From assembly GCA_947462335.1 (NCBI GenBank), contig OX381713.1:23428381-23492380 (forward strand): 64,000 nt of DNA. Direction: 5' to 3'. The notes beneath the pieces were generated by a model that worked only from the letters and a program-made list of their open reading frames with translations, did not search any database and was not told where the DNA came from. Below are positions 45,701 through 57,265 of this stretch, piece by piece; position 1 is the stretch's first letter; the number at the start of each line of letters is the position of its first letter. Position numbers and translations under genes: made by a program. Source of the stretch: Harmothoe impar. Lineage: Eukaryota; Annelida; Polychaeta; Phyllodocida; Polynoidae.

Positions 45701-46556
45701 GCGGCCCTTGAGCATTCAATCCTGTATAACAATGTGTGAGATAAATAGCCTATATACACATCTTCATCAGAAAGAGTTCAAAGTATGGCAGTTATGGCCT
45801 GTAGCTGCTTATTCTAACACAATGGCATTGATGTTCTGCACAAGGATGATAATCATGACCTGGAAGATCAAACTCTTCTCTAAATGTCAAAGCTGCAAAG
45901 ATAACGCAGTTACAGATAGTTCGGGGAAAATTTGGATCAAGCACCCACCTCCTTTCTCTTGTTTTTATGATATGCTCAGGGTTTCAATTTGTGATTTACC
46001 TGAGGAACCCATCCCTGGTCTAGTGATCGAGTTCATCATGTAGATGAGTTACACAGTCCACATCCTAAAAGAAGATGGCTAAGAATTGGCACATTATTAT
46101 TATGATTGATAACTAGAGATATTAATGATATTGAATAACTTGTAAACCAACCAATATTGCGTCTGGCTCGGAAAGGGTGATTATACTCTTTCAATCAAGG
46201 CCATGGTTTCTTAAAGCAAATGTTTTTTTTCTACTTAACTTCCATGAGCTCACTTAATATGTGCACCCTTAGAGGGTTGTTGAGCATTAGAGCCGCTTCC
46301 ATTGCAAGTGCATGGGAAAGATGCTGTCATGGAGGGTATCTTTGAGGATGAAGTAAGACTTGGGAAAAGATTTCTTGGAATCTATGTGAGGAAAGAATTC
46401 CCAAAAGTGGATTGTGCTAGCTCCAGCAAGTGCTTGGTTAGACTCCTGTCATTTCGGCCCGTCATTTCCTATATTTACATTCTTACTCACATAACTAACT
46501 CACAAAATATGTGCAGTCGCAGTGGGTCATGGTGAGCATATTACTATTGAAATGTG
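42723..46556 (-). pseudogene. Decayed tandem repeat array with minus-strand exon remnants, part 1
   Basis: Contains at least two copies of a composite unit of about 1.86 kb (for example 43500-44700 against 45360-46550) plus shorter partial units. On the - strand, a recurrent exon reads QHLSHALAMEAALMLNNPLRVHILSELME (near 43090-43200, 44350-44490, 44850-44950, 46210-46330), usually after an in-frame TGA and followed by a damaged or intact donor. A second block reads ELS(V/A)TALS(V/L)QL. I do not recognise the protein family. Frameshifts and stops argue for pseudogenes or fossil repeats. Confidence 0.5.
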
Positions 46557-46564
46557 TCAGCTTT

Positions 46565-46884
46565 TTAGGGAGTGCTCATTTTTTAACAACAGGGGGGTGG
46601 TGGATTTGGGGGGGGGGGGAAATTTGGACCCCTTGACCGGGGGGGGGGGTAAAAAATTCAGACCCCTCATCGGGGGGGGGCGGGCAAAAAAATTCAACCT
46701 GTTTTGAGGGGAAAAGCCCGCGCGTTACTATGCTACAAAGGGGCGCGAACGCGCGAGATTTTCGGCCTGCCGGGGGGGGGTAAAAAAATGTCGACCCCTC
46801 TAGAGGGGGGGGTGAAAAAGATTCGCGCGCTCCGCGCGAAATCTCACCGCCCCCCCCTGTTGTTAAAAAATGAGCACTCCCTTA
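46565..46884. mobile_element. MITE with TTA duplication, PIF/Harbinger-like
   Basis: About 314 bp. The TIRs are GGGAGTGCTCATTTTTTAAC...GTTAAAAAATGAGCACTCCC, extended by AACAGGGGGG/CCCCCTGTT and flanked by TTA (46565-46567, 46882-46884). The interior is G-rich, with GGGGGGG runs alternating with AAAAATTCAGACCCC. The 3-bp TTA duplication fits PIF/Harbinger. No frame. Confidence 0.75.
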
Positions 46885-47590
46885 TCTAATTCAAATCAAC
46901 ATTTATATACGAAAACAGACATTTTAATAGGTCCCTGAAGTCATGGAATATGGAAACACATGATGCCAGCGGTCACAAGCTGAACATTCCTATATAGAGC
47001 ATTGTTAATCACACTTTGATATTGAGATCTGCTTAGCTCTGTGGGCTTCTAATACAACCTTAAGGGAAACGGATTAACTTGAAATTGGGGGGCCTTCTCA
47101 ATATAATTTTCCTCACCCATCTGTATATATCGCATATTGTATAAAAATTCATATACTTCATAAGTATACAATTTATTCTTATTGGAGTGGGCTATGTTCG
47201 CTGTAACGCTATGAAACTAGGTCAAGCCCACTCTTATATAGTCACCCTGTTTTTTTGTGCAGACATGTTTTGCCTGATCTGTTACAACTTGATGAAATAT
47301 CCTGTGGACTATTTGAGCTATATCATTCTTTTGCAAAACACCTCAGGTATCTATATCTGTAAAAAGAAATGGGAAAAAAAGAAGTTAAATCACCTAAAAT
47401 AAGAGATTTCTTTAAAAAACTGAAAAAAAACTCAGATTCTGCCAAAAAAAAAGTGAATGTTGGGAGAATGTAATTTTCTACATGATTTCAGTATTGTACC
47501 ATTTCAAATATTGCTCTGTTGTATTCCCTACTAAAAATGGTGATAACTCCTGTTGTTAGTTTAATGAAAATACTTAGCATCAAAACAATA
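46885..47590. other. AT-rich non-coding stretch
   Basis: No recognisable gene or repeat boundary; frames up to about 70 codons look random. Confidence 0.4.
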
Positions 47591-47597
47591 TATTGAT

Positions 47598-48650
47598 GTG
47601 AAGTTGGCGTTTTTTGGCGCTCGCCATGTTGGATTTCGACAATTTTCTGCGTGCCGACGAGTCGATATCTCCGGATCTACTTTGTTTTCAGGGTTGCGAC
47701 CAGCGCCATTCTCTTTATTTTCGAATTTTAGGCCAAAAACATGTGCTGGGGGGTTGAAAAGATTATTATTTAGGCCATTTAGAGCATATTTATCGATTCG
47801 AATCGATGCGAGTTGACGCCTGCCTCGTTCAAGTCTCGTCTGCTCTCGTCGGGCGCGAGAGGGCGCGAGATTCGGAAATTGTTGTTGTTTTGACAATTTT
47901 CGGCGCGCCGACGAGTCGATATGTGATGAATCACTTTGTTTTGGAGGCTCAGACCTGTCCCATTGTCTTTATTTTCGAATTCTAGGCCGAAAACATGTGC
48001 TGGGGGGGTGGAATGGTGGCTATTTGGACCAACTTGAGCAATTTTATCGATTCGAATCGATGCGAGTTGGCGCTCGCCATGTTGGATTTCTACTGATCAC
48101 GTGACCTCTAAGCTGTGTGCTGATTGGACACTCAGAAATCACGCTGCAGCCGCCGCCATTTTGGCGGCAGGCGGCAAGGAAATATATAGAAGCTTTTTAA
48201 AAGATAAAATTGCTCAAATTGGTCCAAATAGCCACCATTCCACCCCCCCCACCATATGTTTTCGGCCTAGAATTCGAAAATAAAGAGAATGGCGCTGGTC
48301 GCAACCCTGAAAACAAAGTAGATCCGGAGATATCGACTCGTCGGCACGCAGAAAATTGTCGAAATCCAACATGGCGAGCGCCAACTCGCATCGATTCGAA
48401 TCGATAAAATTGCTCAAATTGGTCCAAATAGCCACCATTCCACCCTCCCCCCCCCCCCCCCCCCACCACATGTTTTCGGCCTAGAATTCGAAAATAAAGA
48501 GAATGGCGCTGGTCGCAACCCTGAAAACGAAGTAGATCCTGAGATATCGACTCGTCGGCACGCCGAAAATTGTTGTTGTTCTGACAATTTTCGGCGTGCG
48601 AGTCGATATCTGGTGTTGTAAGCCGTTTTGAAGGCTGTAACCCGTCCCAT
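47598..48650. repeat. Inverted and direct copies of a GCCATGTTGG...TTCGAATT unit
   Basis: The unit with words GCTCGCCATGTTGGATTTC, CGTGCCGACGAGTCGATAT, GACCAGCGCCATTCTCTTT and AATTTGAGCA-type ends occurs forward at 47610-47765 and 47900-48090, and inverted at 48215-48405 and 48410-48590. Reading frames on both strands arise from the same unit. This is a nested fold-back cluster. Confidence 0.7.
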
Positions 48651-48835
48651 TGTCTTTATTTTCGAATTCTAGGCTGAAAACATGTGCTGGGGGGTGGAAT
48701 GGTGGCTATTTGGACCAATTTGAGCAATTTTATCTTCTACAAAACTTCTATATTTCCTTGCCGCCTGCCGCCAAAATGGCGGCGGCTGCAGCGTGATTTG
48801 CTTTTGACCAATCAGAAGTCAGGACTGAGGTCACA
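48117..48835. mobile_element. Fold-back with GCCGCCATTTTGGCGGC arms
   Basis: The left end (48117-48260: GCTGATTGGAC, CACGCTGCAGCCGCCGCCAT, AAATATATAGAAG) is inverted at the right (48690-48835: CTTCTATATTTCC, ATGGCGGCGGCTGCAGCGTG, GACCAATCAG). The outer ends carry CCAAT boxes and the arms a GCCATTTTGGCGGC core. It encloses part of the 47.6-48.65 kb repeats. No coding capacity. Confidence 0.6.
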
Positions 48836-48845
48836 TGACTTTGTG

Positions 48846-49005
48846 CCGCTACTAAGATGTATCAATTTTCAGCCGCTACTAAGATGTATCAATTTGCAGC
48901 CGCTACTAAAATGTATCAATTTGCTGCCGCTACTAAAATGTATCAATTTGCTGCCGCTACTAAAATGTATCAATTTGCTGCCGCTACTAAAATGTATCAA
49001 TTTGA
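48846..49005. repeat. 27-bp minisatellite, six copies
   Basis: Unit GCCGCTACTAARATGTATCAATTTGCT repeats six times. Being nine codons long it reads open on the + strand as repeated LLKCINLLP; this is not interpreted as a gene. Confidence 0.9.
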
Positions 49006-49344
49006 CCTAGGCTAGGCTATTGAAAAAAAAAAGGGGCTGGTGCTAGGCCTATAGGCAATTTTATCAGTGTAGGCCTACTAACTGTGGCCTAGACTATTGA
49101 AAACAAAGAGGGGGGGGGCATCGGGACTATAATCAATTCTCTCAATGTAGGCCTACTAACTATAGCTTGGCCTATTTTATTTATGGCCCCCCTACCCTCG
49201 CTGAAGCCAAAAAAAAAACACAAAAAAAAAAATATTATTTAGCACCTTTTCTGCCCGAGATCCTCTTTTATAGCACCTTTCCTGCCCAAAATCCTCTTTT
49301 TTAGCCCCTTTCCTCCCCAAATTCCTCTTTATTAGGACCTTTCC

Positions 49345-51145
49345 TGCCCCTACTTTTAGCTTGAGGGGATAATAAAATCTTCCTATATAAATTCAATTCC
49401 TATTGGGACTAGACCTACATTTTAGCTTGAGGGGATAATAAAATCTTCCTTTATAAATTCAATTCCTATTGGGACTAGGCCTACATTTTAGCCTACTTTT
49501 AGCTTGAGGGGATAATAAAATCTTCCTATATAAATTCAATTCCTATTGGGACTAGGCCTACTTTTAGCTTGAGGGGATAAAATCTTCCTATATAAATTCA
49601 ATTCCTATTGGGACTAGGCCTACTTTTAGCTTGAGGGGATATTAAAATCTTCCTACATAAATTCAATTCCTATTGGGACTAGACCTACATTTTAGCTTGA
49701 GGGGATAATAAAATCTTCCTTTATAAATTCAATTCCTATTGGGACTAGGCCTACATTTTAGCTTGAGGGGATAATAAAATCTTCCTACATAAATTCAATT
49801 CCTATTGGGACTAGGCCTACTTTTAGCTTGAGGGGATAATAAAATCTTCCTATATAAATTCAATTCCTATTGGGACTAGGCCTACTTTTAGCTTGAGGGG
49901 ATAAAATCTTCCTATATAAATTCAATTCCTATTGGGACTAGGCCTACTTTTAGCTTGAGGGGATAATAAAATCTTCCTACATAAATTCAATTCCTATTGG
50001 GACTAGGCCTACATTTTAGCTTGAGGGGATAATAAAATCTTCCTATATAAATTCAATTCCTATTGGGACTAGGCCTACTTTTAGCTTGAGGGGATAATAA
50101 AATCTTCCTATATAAATTCAATTCCTATTGGGACTAGGCCTACTTTTAGCTTGAGGGGATAATAAAATCTTCCTACATAAATTCAATTCCTATTGGGACT
50201 AGGCCTACTTTTAGCTTGAGGGGATAATAAAATCTTCCTACATAAATTCAATTCCTATTGGGACTAGGCCTACTTTTAGCTTGAGGGGATAATAAAATCT
50301 TCCTACATAAATTCAATTCCTATTGGGACTAGGCCTACATTTTAGCTTGAGGGGATAATAAAATCTTCCTACATAAATTCTATTCCTATTGGGACTAGGC
50401 CTACATTTTAGCTTGAGGGGATAATAAAATCTTCCTACATAAATTCAATTCCTATTGGGACTAGGCCTACTTTTAGCTTGAGGGGATAATAAAATCTTCC
50501 TACATAAATTCAATTCCTATTGGGACTAGGCCTACTTTTAGCTTGAGGGGATAATAAAATCTTCCTACATAAATTCAATTCCTATTGGGACTAGGCCTAC
50601 TTTTAGCTTGAGGGGATAATAAAATCTTCCTACATAAATTCAATTCCTATTGGGACTAGGCCTACTTTTAGCTTGAGGGGATAATAAAATCTTCCTACAT
50701 AAATTCAATTCCTATTGGGACTAGGCCTACTTTTAGCTTGAGGGGATAATAAAATCTTCCTACATAAATTCAATTCCTATTGGGACTAGGCCTACATTTT
50801 AGCTTGAGGGGATAATAAAATCTTCCTACATAAATTCAATTCCTATTGGGACTAGGCCTACTTTTAGCTTGAGGGGATAATAAAATCTTCCTATATAAAT
50901 TCAATTCCTATTGGGACTAGGCCTACTTTTAGCTTGAGGGGATAATAAAATCTTCCTACATAAATTCAATTCCTATTGGGACTAGGCCTACTTTTAGCTT
51001 GAGGGGATAATAAAATCTTCCTACATAAATTCAATTCCTATTGGGACTAGGCCTACTTTTAGCTTGATGGGATAATAAAATCTTCCTACATAAATTCAAT
51101 TCCTATTGGGACTAGGCCTACTTTTTTAGGCCTACTTTTAGCTTG
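49345..51145. repeat. 65-bp satellite array, about 28 units
   Basis: Very homogeneous unit TTTTAGCTTGAGGGGATAAT / AAAATCTTCCTAYATAAATT / CAATTCCTATTGGGACTAGGCCTAC, with an occasional extra AT (67 bp) or a missing AAT. Homogeneity suggests recent expansion or gene-conversion-like turnover. No reading frame survives. Confidence 0.95.
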
Positions 51146-51244
51146 AGGGGATAATAAAAGTCCGAAAAAAGTCGAAAAAAGAGGATCCACTCTCGAAGAG
51201 ATTATTTATGTCCCGCGACATTCGACTAAGAACACTACATTTTA

Positions 51245-52015
51245 GCCCTCAAGCCCTTCCTTGTTTTGGATCAAAATTACAATTAGGAAAATTCCAAGAT
51301 GGCTGCCAAGATGGCCACCAAAAACTCAAGATTGTCTGATTTCCTTGTGTGATACATGGATTTTAGGGTTATCTAGGGTGTAGAATCCATATTTTGGGTC
51401 AAAATTTACAATTTGGAAAATTCCAAGATGGCTGCCAAGATGGCCGCCAAAAAGTCAAGATTGTTTGATTTCCTTGTGTGATACATGGATTTCATGGTTA
51501 TCTAGGGTGTAGAATCCATATTTTGGGTCAAAATTACAATTTGGAAAATTCCAAGATGGCCGCCAAAAAGTCAAGATTGTCTGATTTCCTTGTGCGATAC
51601 ATGGATTTTAGGGTTAACAAGGGTGTAGAATCCATATTTTGGGTCAAAATTACAATTTGGAAAATTCCAAGATGGCCGCCAAAAAGTCAAGATTGTCTGA
51701 TTTCCTTGTGCGATACATGGATTTTAGGGTTATCTAGGGTGTAGAATCCATATTTTGGGTCAAAATTACTATTTGGAAAATTCCAAGATGGCCGCCAAAA
51801 ACTTAAGATTCTCTGATTTCCTTGTGCGATACATGGATTTCATGGTTATCTAGCGTGTAGAATCCATATTTTGGATCAAAATTACAATTAGGAAAATTCC
51901 ACGAAGGCTGCCAAGATGGCCACCAAAAAGTCAAGATTGTCTGATTTCCTTGTGTGATACATGGATTTTAGGGTTATCTAGGGTGTAGAATCCATATTTT
52001 GGGTCAAAATTACAA
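51245..52015. repeat. Second, diverged 115-130 bp satellite array
   Basis: About six units related to the 16.2-18.4 kb satellite: shared CCAAGATGGC(T/C)GCC, AAGATTGTCTGATTTCCTTG and GATACATGGAT, but with GGGTTATCTAGGGTGTAGAA and TTTTGGGTCAAAATTACAAT replacing the other half. Some units have lost the duplicated CAAGATGGC. A + strand frame at 51478-51744 is a repeat artefact. Confidence 0.9.
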
Positions 52016-52486
52016 TAGCTCTCTAACAACATAGCCCACTCCTTTAGTTAACATTAGTGTTACTCTATAGTAGCTATAGTTTTAAACCACTATATATTTA
52101 CCCCCAGCCTGCCTGTAATGTTGCAGCAAAAAACTCTCACAAGCGTAACTCAATGTCCGGTGCATTTAATTAATACTAACGTCAACCCAGACACTACTAC
52201 ACTAACTTCACCTAAAATTCGTATCATATTATCCTGACTGAATATTTCAGCCAGCTCTACTGTACATAGTCAGCATCCTACTACAATATAACGGTTTAAT
52301 ATCCATCCTCGCTCTCAGGATTACTTGAGTCCCTGACTTTCAAGTATATGACAATTCACAAATACTATTGTTATAATACTATAAATCCCACTGTTCATCT
52401 GATGCCGTTGTGAGTCAAAAACTGACGAAAGGAAAATCATGAGTAATAAAAGCTGATGACGTTTCATAATAAAAAAATAAAAAAAA
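52016..52486. other. Non-coding end of the inserted block
   Basis: Unique AT-rich sequence ending in A-rich ATAAAAAAATAAAAAAAA immediately before array sequence resumes. The tail looks like a retroposon 3' end, but no family was recognised. Confidence 0.35.
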
Positions 52487-55230
52487 GTGCATGCCTTGCA
52501 TTAATTCACTCAAGACTTCACTCTCCAGTTGGTTGCACCCTCCATTCTCCCCGAATCAAACATGATATTCAAACTGGCTTGAAAAGGGTGTTCATAATCT
52601 TACAATAAAGGCCATTGTTTCTTAAGTTGGATGGTTTTTGTCTGCTTACCTTCACTAAGCTGACTAAATATGTGAACACTTAGAGGGTTGTTGAGCATTA
52701 GAGCCACTTCCACCGCAAGTGCATGAGAAAGACGCTGTGACACTTGAAGAAAGAAGTAATATTTGGGAAAAGAATTCTTGGAATCTATATGGGGAAAGAA
52801 TACCCAAAGGTGTATTGTACTGGCTCCATCAAGTCCTCGATTAGATTACTTTGTCCCATTCAGGCCCATTACAATCTTACTCACATAAACTAAAGCACAG
52901 AATATGTGTAGTCGCAGTGGTTGATGGTGAGCGAGTTACCATTGAGATGTGCATGCCTTGCATTAATCCACTCAAAACTTCACTCTCCAGTTGGTTGCAC
53001 CTTCCATTCTCCCTGAATCAAACATGTTATTATATCTGGCTTGGAAAGGACGTTTATAATCTTCCAATCAAGGCCATGATTTCTTTTCTGAAAGTGGATG
53101 CTTTTTGTCTACTTACCTTCCATCAGTTCACTAAATATGTGGACCCTTAAAGGGTTATTAACCATTAGAGCTGTTTCCATTGCAAGTGGATGGGAAAGAT
53201 GCTGTCACGGAGGGTATCTTAGAGAAAGAAGTAATATTTGGGAAACAAATTCATGGAATCTATATGGGGAAAGAATACCCAAAGGTGTATTGCACTAGCT
53301 ACATCAAGTACTCCGATGGATTACTATGTCATTTCCTATATCCCATTACAATCTTACTCACATAACTAACTCACAAAATATGTGTAGTCGCAGTGGGTCA
53401 TGGTGAGCATATTACTATTGAAATGTGCATGCCTTGCATTAATTCACTCAAGACTTCACTCTCCAGTTGGTTGCACCCTCCATTCTCCCCCAATCAAACA
53501 TGATATTAAAACTGGCTTGAAAAGGGTGTTCATAACCTTACAATAAAGGCCATTGTTTTTTAAATTGGATGGTTTTTGTCTGCTTACCTTCACTAAGCTG
53601 ACTAAATATGTGAACCCTTAGAGGGTTGTTGAGCATTAGAGCCACTTCCACCGCAAGTGCATGCCAAAGACGCTGTGACACTTGAAGAAAGAAGTAATAT
53701 TTGGGAAAAGAATTCTTGGAATCTATATGGGGAAAGAATACCCAAAGGTGTATTGTACTGGCTCCATCAAGTCCTTGATTTGATTACTTTGTCCCATTCA
53801 GGCCCATTCAGGCCCATTACAATCTTACTCACATAAACTAAAGCACAGAATATGTGTAGTCGCAGTGGTTGATGGTAAGCGAGTTATCATTGAGATGTGC
53901 ATGCCTTGCATTAATCCACTCAAAACTTCACTCTCCAGTTGTCTGTTGCTAGGGAACTATTGGTTCAGGAACTGAATAAATGATACCATTCAAATCACAG
54001 GCATCAATTTTGTGGGGGTAGGTAACTTAGGATACTCAAAAATGGTGTTTTTCGGGTGGTTGCTAAGGAAATCAACAACTATTTTGCCTGTTGCTAAGCA
54101 ACAATGCACCATAGGAGGCATTATAAGAGGAAAAATTAATTATCACACTAAAATGAAGCTCACGAATAAATTTGGTGTCTTTGGTAGAACCATAGAGCCA
54201 ATAATCCCCTGGAAATGTAGAAAATCCATGTAGAAAGGTTTCCATGGCAACCGTATCCAAGGAAAGAAATTTCCAGAATGGGTCTATATCCAAAAATGAT
54301 TGGTATACCCTAATGTACCTCTGGACCAATTTTCATGCTTTAATACCAAAATGCACAATTCTCATTAAAAAACGAACGGATCAACTGGACTAACCCTCCA
54401 TTATCCATGAATCAAACATGTTATTATATCTGGCTTGGAAAGGATGTTTATAATCTTCCAATCAAGGCCATGATTTCTTTTCTGAAAGTGGATGCTTTTT
54501 GTCTACTTACCTTCCATCAGTTCACTAAATATGTGGACCCTTAAAGGGTTATTAACCATCAGAGCTGTTTCCATTGCAAGTGGATGGGAAAGATGCTGTC
54601 ACGGAGGGTATCTTAGAGAAAGAAGTAATATTTGGGAAACAAATTCATGGAATCTATATGGGGAAAGAATACCCAAAGGTATATTGCACTAGCTACATCA
54701 AGTACTCCGTTAGATTACTATGTCATTTCCTATGTCCCATTATAATCTTACTCACATAACTAAAGCGCAAAATATGTGTAGTCGCAATGGATGATGGTGA
54801 GCGTGTTACCATTGAGATGTGCATGCCTTGCATTAATTCACTCAAAAATTCACTCTCCAATTGGTTGCAGTATTCCTCTAGCCGTTTTTGCATTTCTTGA
54901 ACTCCTAATCTGTGACTGCTTAAATATCTGCAACACCTTCAGCTCATGAGAATTTTGAAGTTAATCTAAACATTGAGGCTCAGGTCTGCTCTTAAGTGCC
55001 AATGCATCCACCAGTTCAAGTAAATATATAACCAATTTAGGTATGTAGGGCCTGAATGGTTGATCTGTCATTATACTCGGACTATACTTCCTCTGATTCT
55101 ACAATATTAACCCCGATTCTCCAGCAGCATTGATGAAAGTCCTTAGGAAGTTTGCTGAAGTTTATTGCAGAATATGGCTTCAAAGAACACCCTCAAGCTC
55201 AGTGCTATTGCTGCTGCCTTATTGATGATG
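52487..55230 (-). pseudogene. Decayed tandem array, part 2
   Basis: Continues the array of 42.7-46.6 kb with further copies of the ALMxNNPLRVHIFSELMEG exon on the - strand (near 52640-52810, 53110-53290, 53580-53740, 54505-54690). The 53.1 and 54.5 kb copies are nearly identical and keep an intact GTAAGT donor, but carry the PP-stop-QHLSH lesion. An unrelated block of about 450 bp (53943-54390) interrupts one unit. Confidence 0.5.
53943..54390. mobile_element. Inserted block of about 450 bp with X-box-like words
   Basis: Array sequence CTCTCCAGTTG breaks off and resumes at CCCTCCATTATCC. The ends show weak inversion (CAGTTG...CAACTG). Inside are GTTGCTAAGCAAC, GTTGCTAAGGAAA and TTTCCATGGCAAC, resembling RFX X-box half-sites. 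No protein frame. Confidence 0.4.
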
Positions 55231-55271
55231 CTGTTACAGGATGTTCTGATGACGACTGGACACATCTAGAA

Positions 55272-56661
55272 TAGGGTGGACACACTGCGCGCACGGTCGC
55301 GCTGGCCGTATCTGTCGCGATGGTATATGACCTTTCTTAAAAGATTAATTTCTCTGGGTTGAGAGGTCGGATAGACAAAAGAAAATACTTCTTGGAAAGC
55401 TATGTGTCTCATCTATCCGAATATCTATTCAAAAACCATGTGTGACATCCGGAACCATATTAGATTGTGAGTTTAACATATCCTTACAGAGGATATTTAT
55501 TTCCAAAGGGCAGGCTGCTTTTCAAAAGCACTCAGCAGATAAAGGGTTACGAAATGGTCTGTGTCATTTGATCTTCCAATATCTTTTGATATGGCTGTAA
55601 AGTACACAGTTTGAACTACATTCTGGTATGTTTTTAATTTTCTTCTGAAAATTTTAACTTTTTCAAAACTTGACACAAACTTTCCTTTCACACAAAACAT
55701 GAGTTTACATGTATAAGTAATGGTTTGGCACTGTTTGGCACCCCTCCATTGGAAAGATCAGGCCTCAATCACCCTAGAAAATTAACCTTTTAGGCTGTAT
55801 GTCCTAACGATTTTGGCCGATTTTGAATTGATTTAAGGATTTTCTGTATAATTTTAATCAATATTGATAAGTTTTATGCAACCAGGCCATACAGAAAACC
55901 ATCTAAATACCTTGAATAACCAATATAAAGGCTACAAACGTCCTTTAAGTCATAGCCTGAACTGTTAGCTTTAATTTGATATACTACAAAACTAAATTGC
56001 ACATTTTTCTGAATGGCTAAATCAATTGGGCCTCAAACTATCGCGATGTCCGAGATGAACAAATTTTGACGTATTCCGACAGATGCTCTAGTCTTTTTCC
56101 AGTAATAGAATTTGTAATTAGAATCACATCAACCTTAATAAGCTTGATGTGAATACTGTTCTAGAATCCCTATTTCACACAGTGTAATGTGGTAAGAATC
56201 ATGAGAATATTGTTCTGCCTTGTGTCAAGGGGAGAGACGTGATCGTCAAAGATGACGAAGTTCGGAGATTTTTCATGTGTCATCGGATATGAACGTAGCT
56301 AGCGTATTTTAATTCTTAAAAAATGTGTATGACCACACAACAACAATATATAAAATAACTATACATATATATATACAAACCTCATCTAGTAGGCTTTGAT
56401 TTAATGTGCAGTCTGATTTTATTATTCTTTATTTTAATAGACTGCCTATGTCTAGACATCAATGTGTCAAAGACTACCTTGACCGTTGAATCGCGACAGA
56501 CTTGTCGCCAATTTCCTAAATTTTCAATTTGTAATAAAATCTCAACCGCTAATGATAGAATTAATTTGAAGACAGATCTGAACTCCTCATGACACAGGCT
56601 TTCATTTGGGACATGACACGACTGCATAGTGCTATTATGTCAAATTCGAGTGTCCACCCTA
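55272..56661. mobile_element. 1.39-kb TIR element with TA duplication
   Basis: GGGTGGACAC (from 55274) and GTGTCCACCC (to 56659) are terminal inverted repeats, each flanked by TA. TCTAGA lies close outside both ends. GTCGCGAT/ATCGCGAC words occur near each end. Length and TA duplication resemble Tc1/mariner elements, but no transposase was recognised in any frame, so it is non-autonomous or too decayed. Confidence 0.6.
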
Positions 56662-56790
56662 TCTAGAAAACACACTATCTAAGTATCAGCCTAGAGTATT
56701 CAAGCCTGTATTATCTTATGTCTAATACATAGCCTATATACAGCTTCGTCTGAAAATGTTCAAAGTACAGCAGTTATGGCCTATAGCTGC

Positions 56791-57150
56791 TTATTCTACA
56801 CAGCGTACCACTGTCACGTGTGTGATAGACATTATCTTCGATGCAATCACTGAGTCAACAATGTGACATAAGGGTGTTTCTCTAAAGTCAAAGGACTTGC
56901 TGTTAAGCACTATCCTCAGCCGCACCCATGCACCTGCACTGGACATCACAACTGTTTTTAGCTGCCTATATTTCTTAGAGATCTTGTAAGCTGCTGCTAC
57001 CAGTATAGTCAACCCCAGAACAACAATCCACGGTGTGTATCGTCCAAAGTCATATACTTGACAATGTTCTGCCAAGGCATGGTCATCATTCTCTGAATTC
57101 CAAAGCTGCACTGATAATGCAGTTGCAGATAGTTCAGTTATTATTATCAT
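56791..57150 (-). CDS. Possible membrane-protein exon, 119 codons open
   Basis: The minus-strand frame reads ELSATALSVQLWNSENDDHA, then one hydrophobic helix (WIVVLGLTILVAAAY) followed by a basic stretch KISKKYRQLK, then about 50 mixed residues. The N-terminal part aligns with the decayed blocks near 44000 and 45900 in the same orientation. Family not recognised. It may be a true exon of a live gene, or the least damaged fossil copy. Exon borders were not determined. Confidence 0.3.
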   Translation of the reverse strand: MIIITELSATALSVQLWNSENDDHALAEHCQVYDFGRYTPWIVVLGLTILVAAAYKISKKYRQLKTVVMSSAGAWVRLRIVLNSKSFDFRETPLCHIVDSVIASKIMSITHVTVVRCVE

Positions 57151-57265
57151 TTTAATTGATTATTATAGATATTAATGATATTGAATAACTTCCAGCACCC
57201 TCCATTCTCTATGTGTCCAACACAATGTACCTAGCTTAGAGAGGGTGATGGTTTTGTCTACTCAC

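Larger units (their letters stand above)
46557..52486. mobile_element. 5.9-kb block inserted in the decayed array
   Basis: Array sequence ending ATTGAAATGTG at 46556 resumes at 52487 with GCATGCCTTGCATTAATTC. The uninterrupted version, ATTGAAATGTGCATGCC, is seen at 53418. The block ends in an A-rich run just before 52487 and may carry a GTG microduplication. It holds a Harbinger-like MITE, fold-backs and three tandem arrays, so it is probably a composite of several insertions. Confidence 0.6.

Noticed and set aside
47598..48650. Similar protein frames on both strands (72-111 codons)
   Set aside because: They are the same fold-back repeat read in opposite orientations.
49345..51145. CRISPR-like array
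   Set aside because: Units are contiguous satellite repeats with no variable spacers, and the genome is clearly eukaryotic.
55274..56659. Autonomous Tc1/mariner transposase gene
   Set aside because: Length and TA duplication fit, but no frame shows a recognisable DDE/D transposase; all frames are short.
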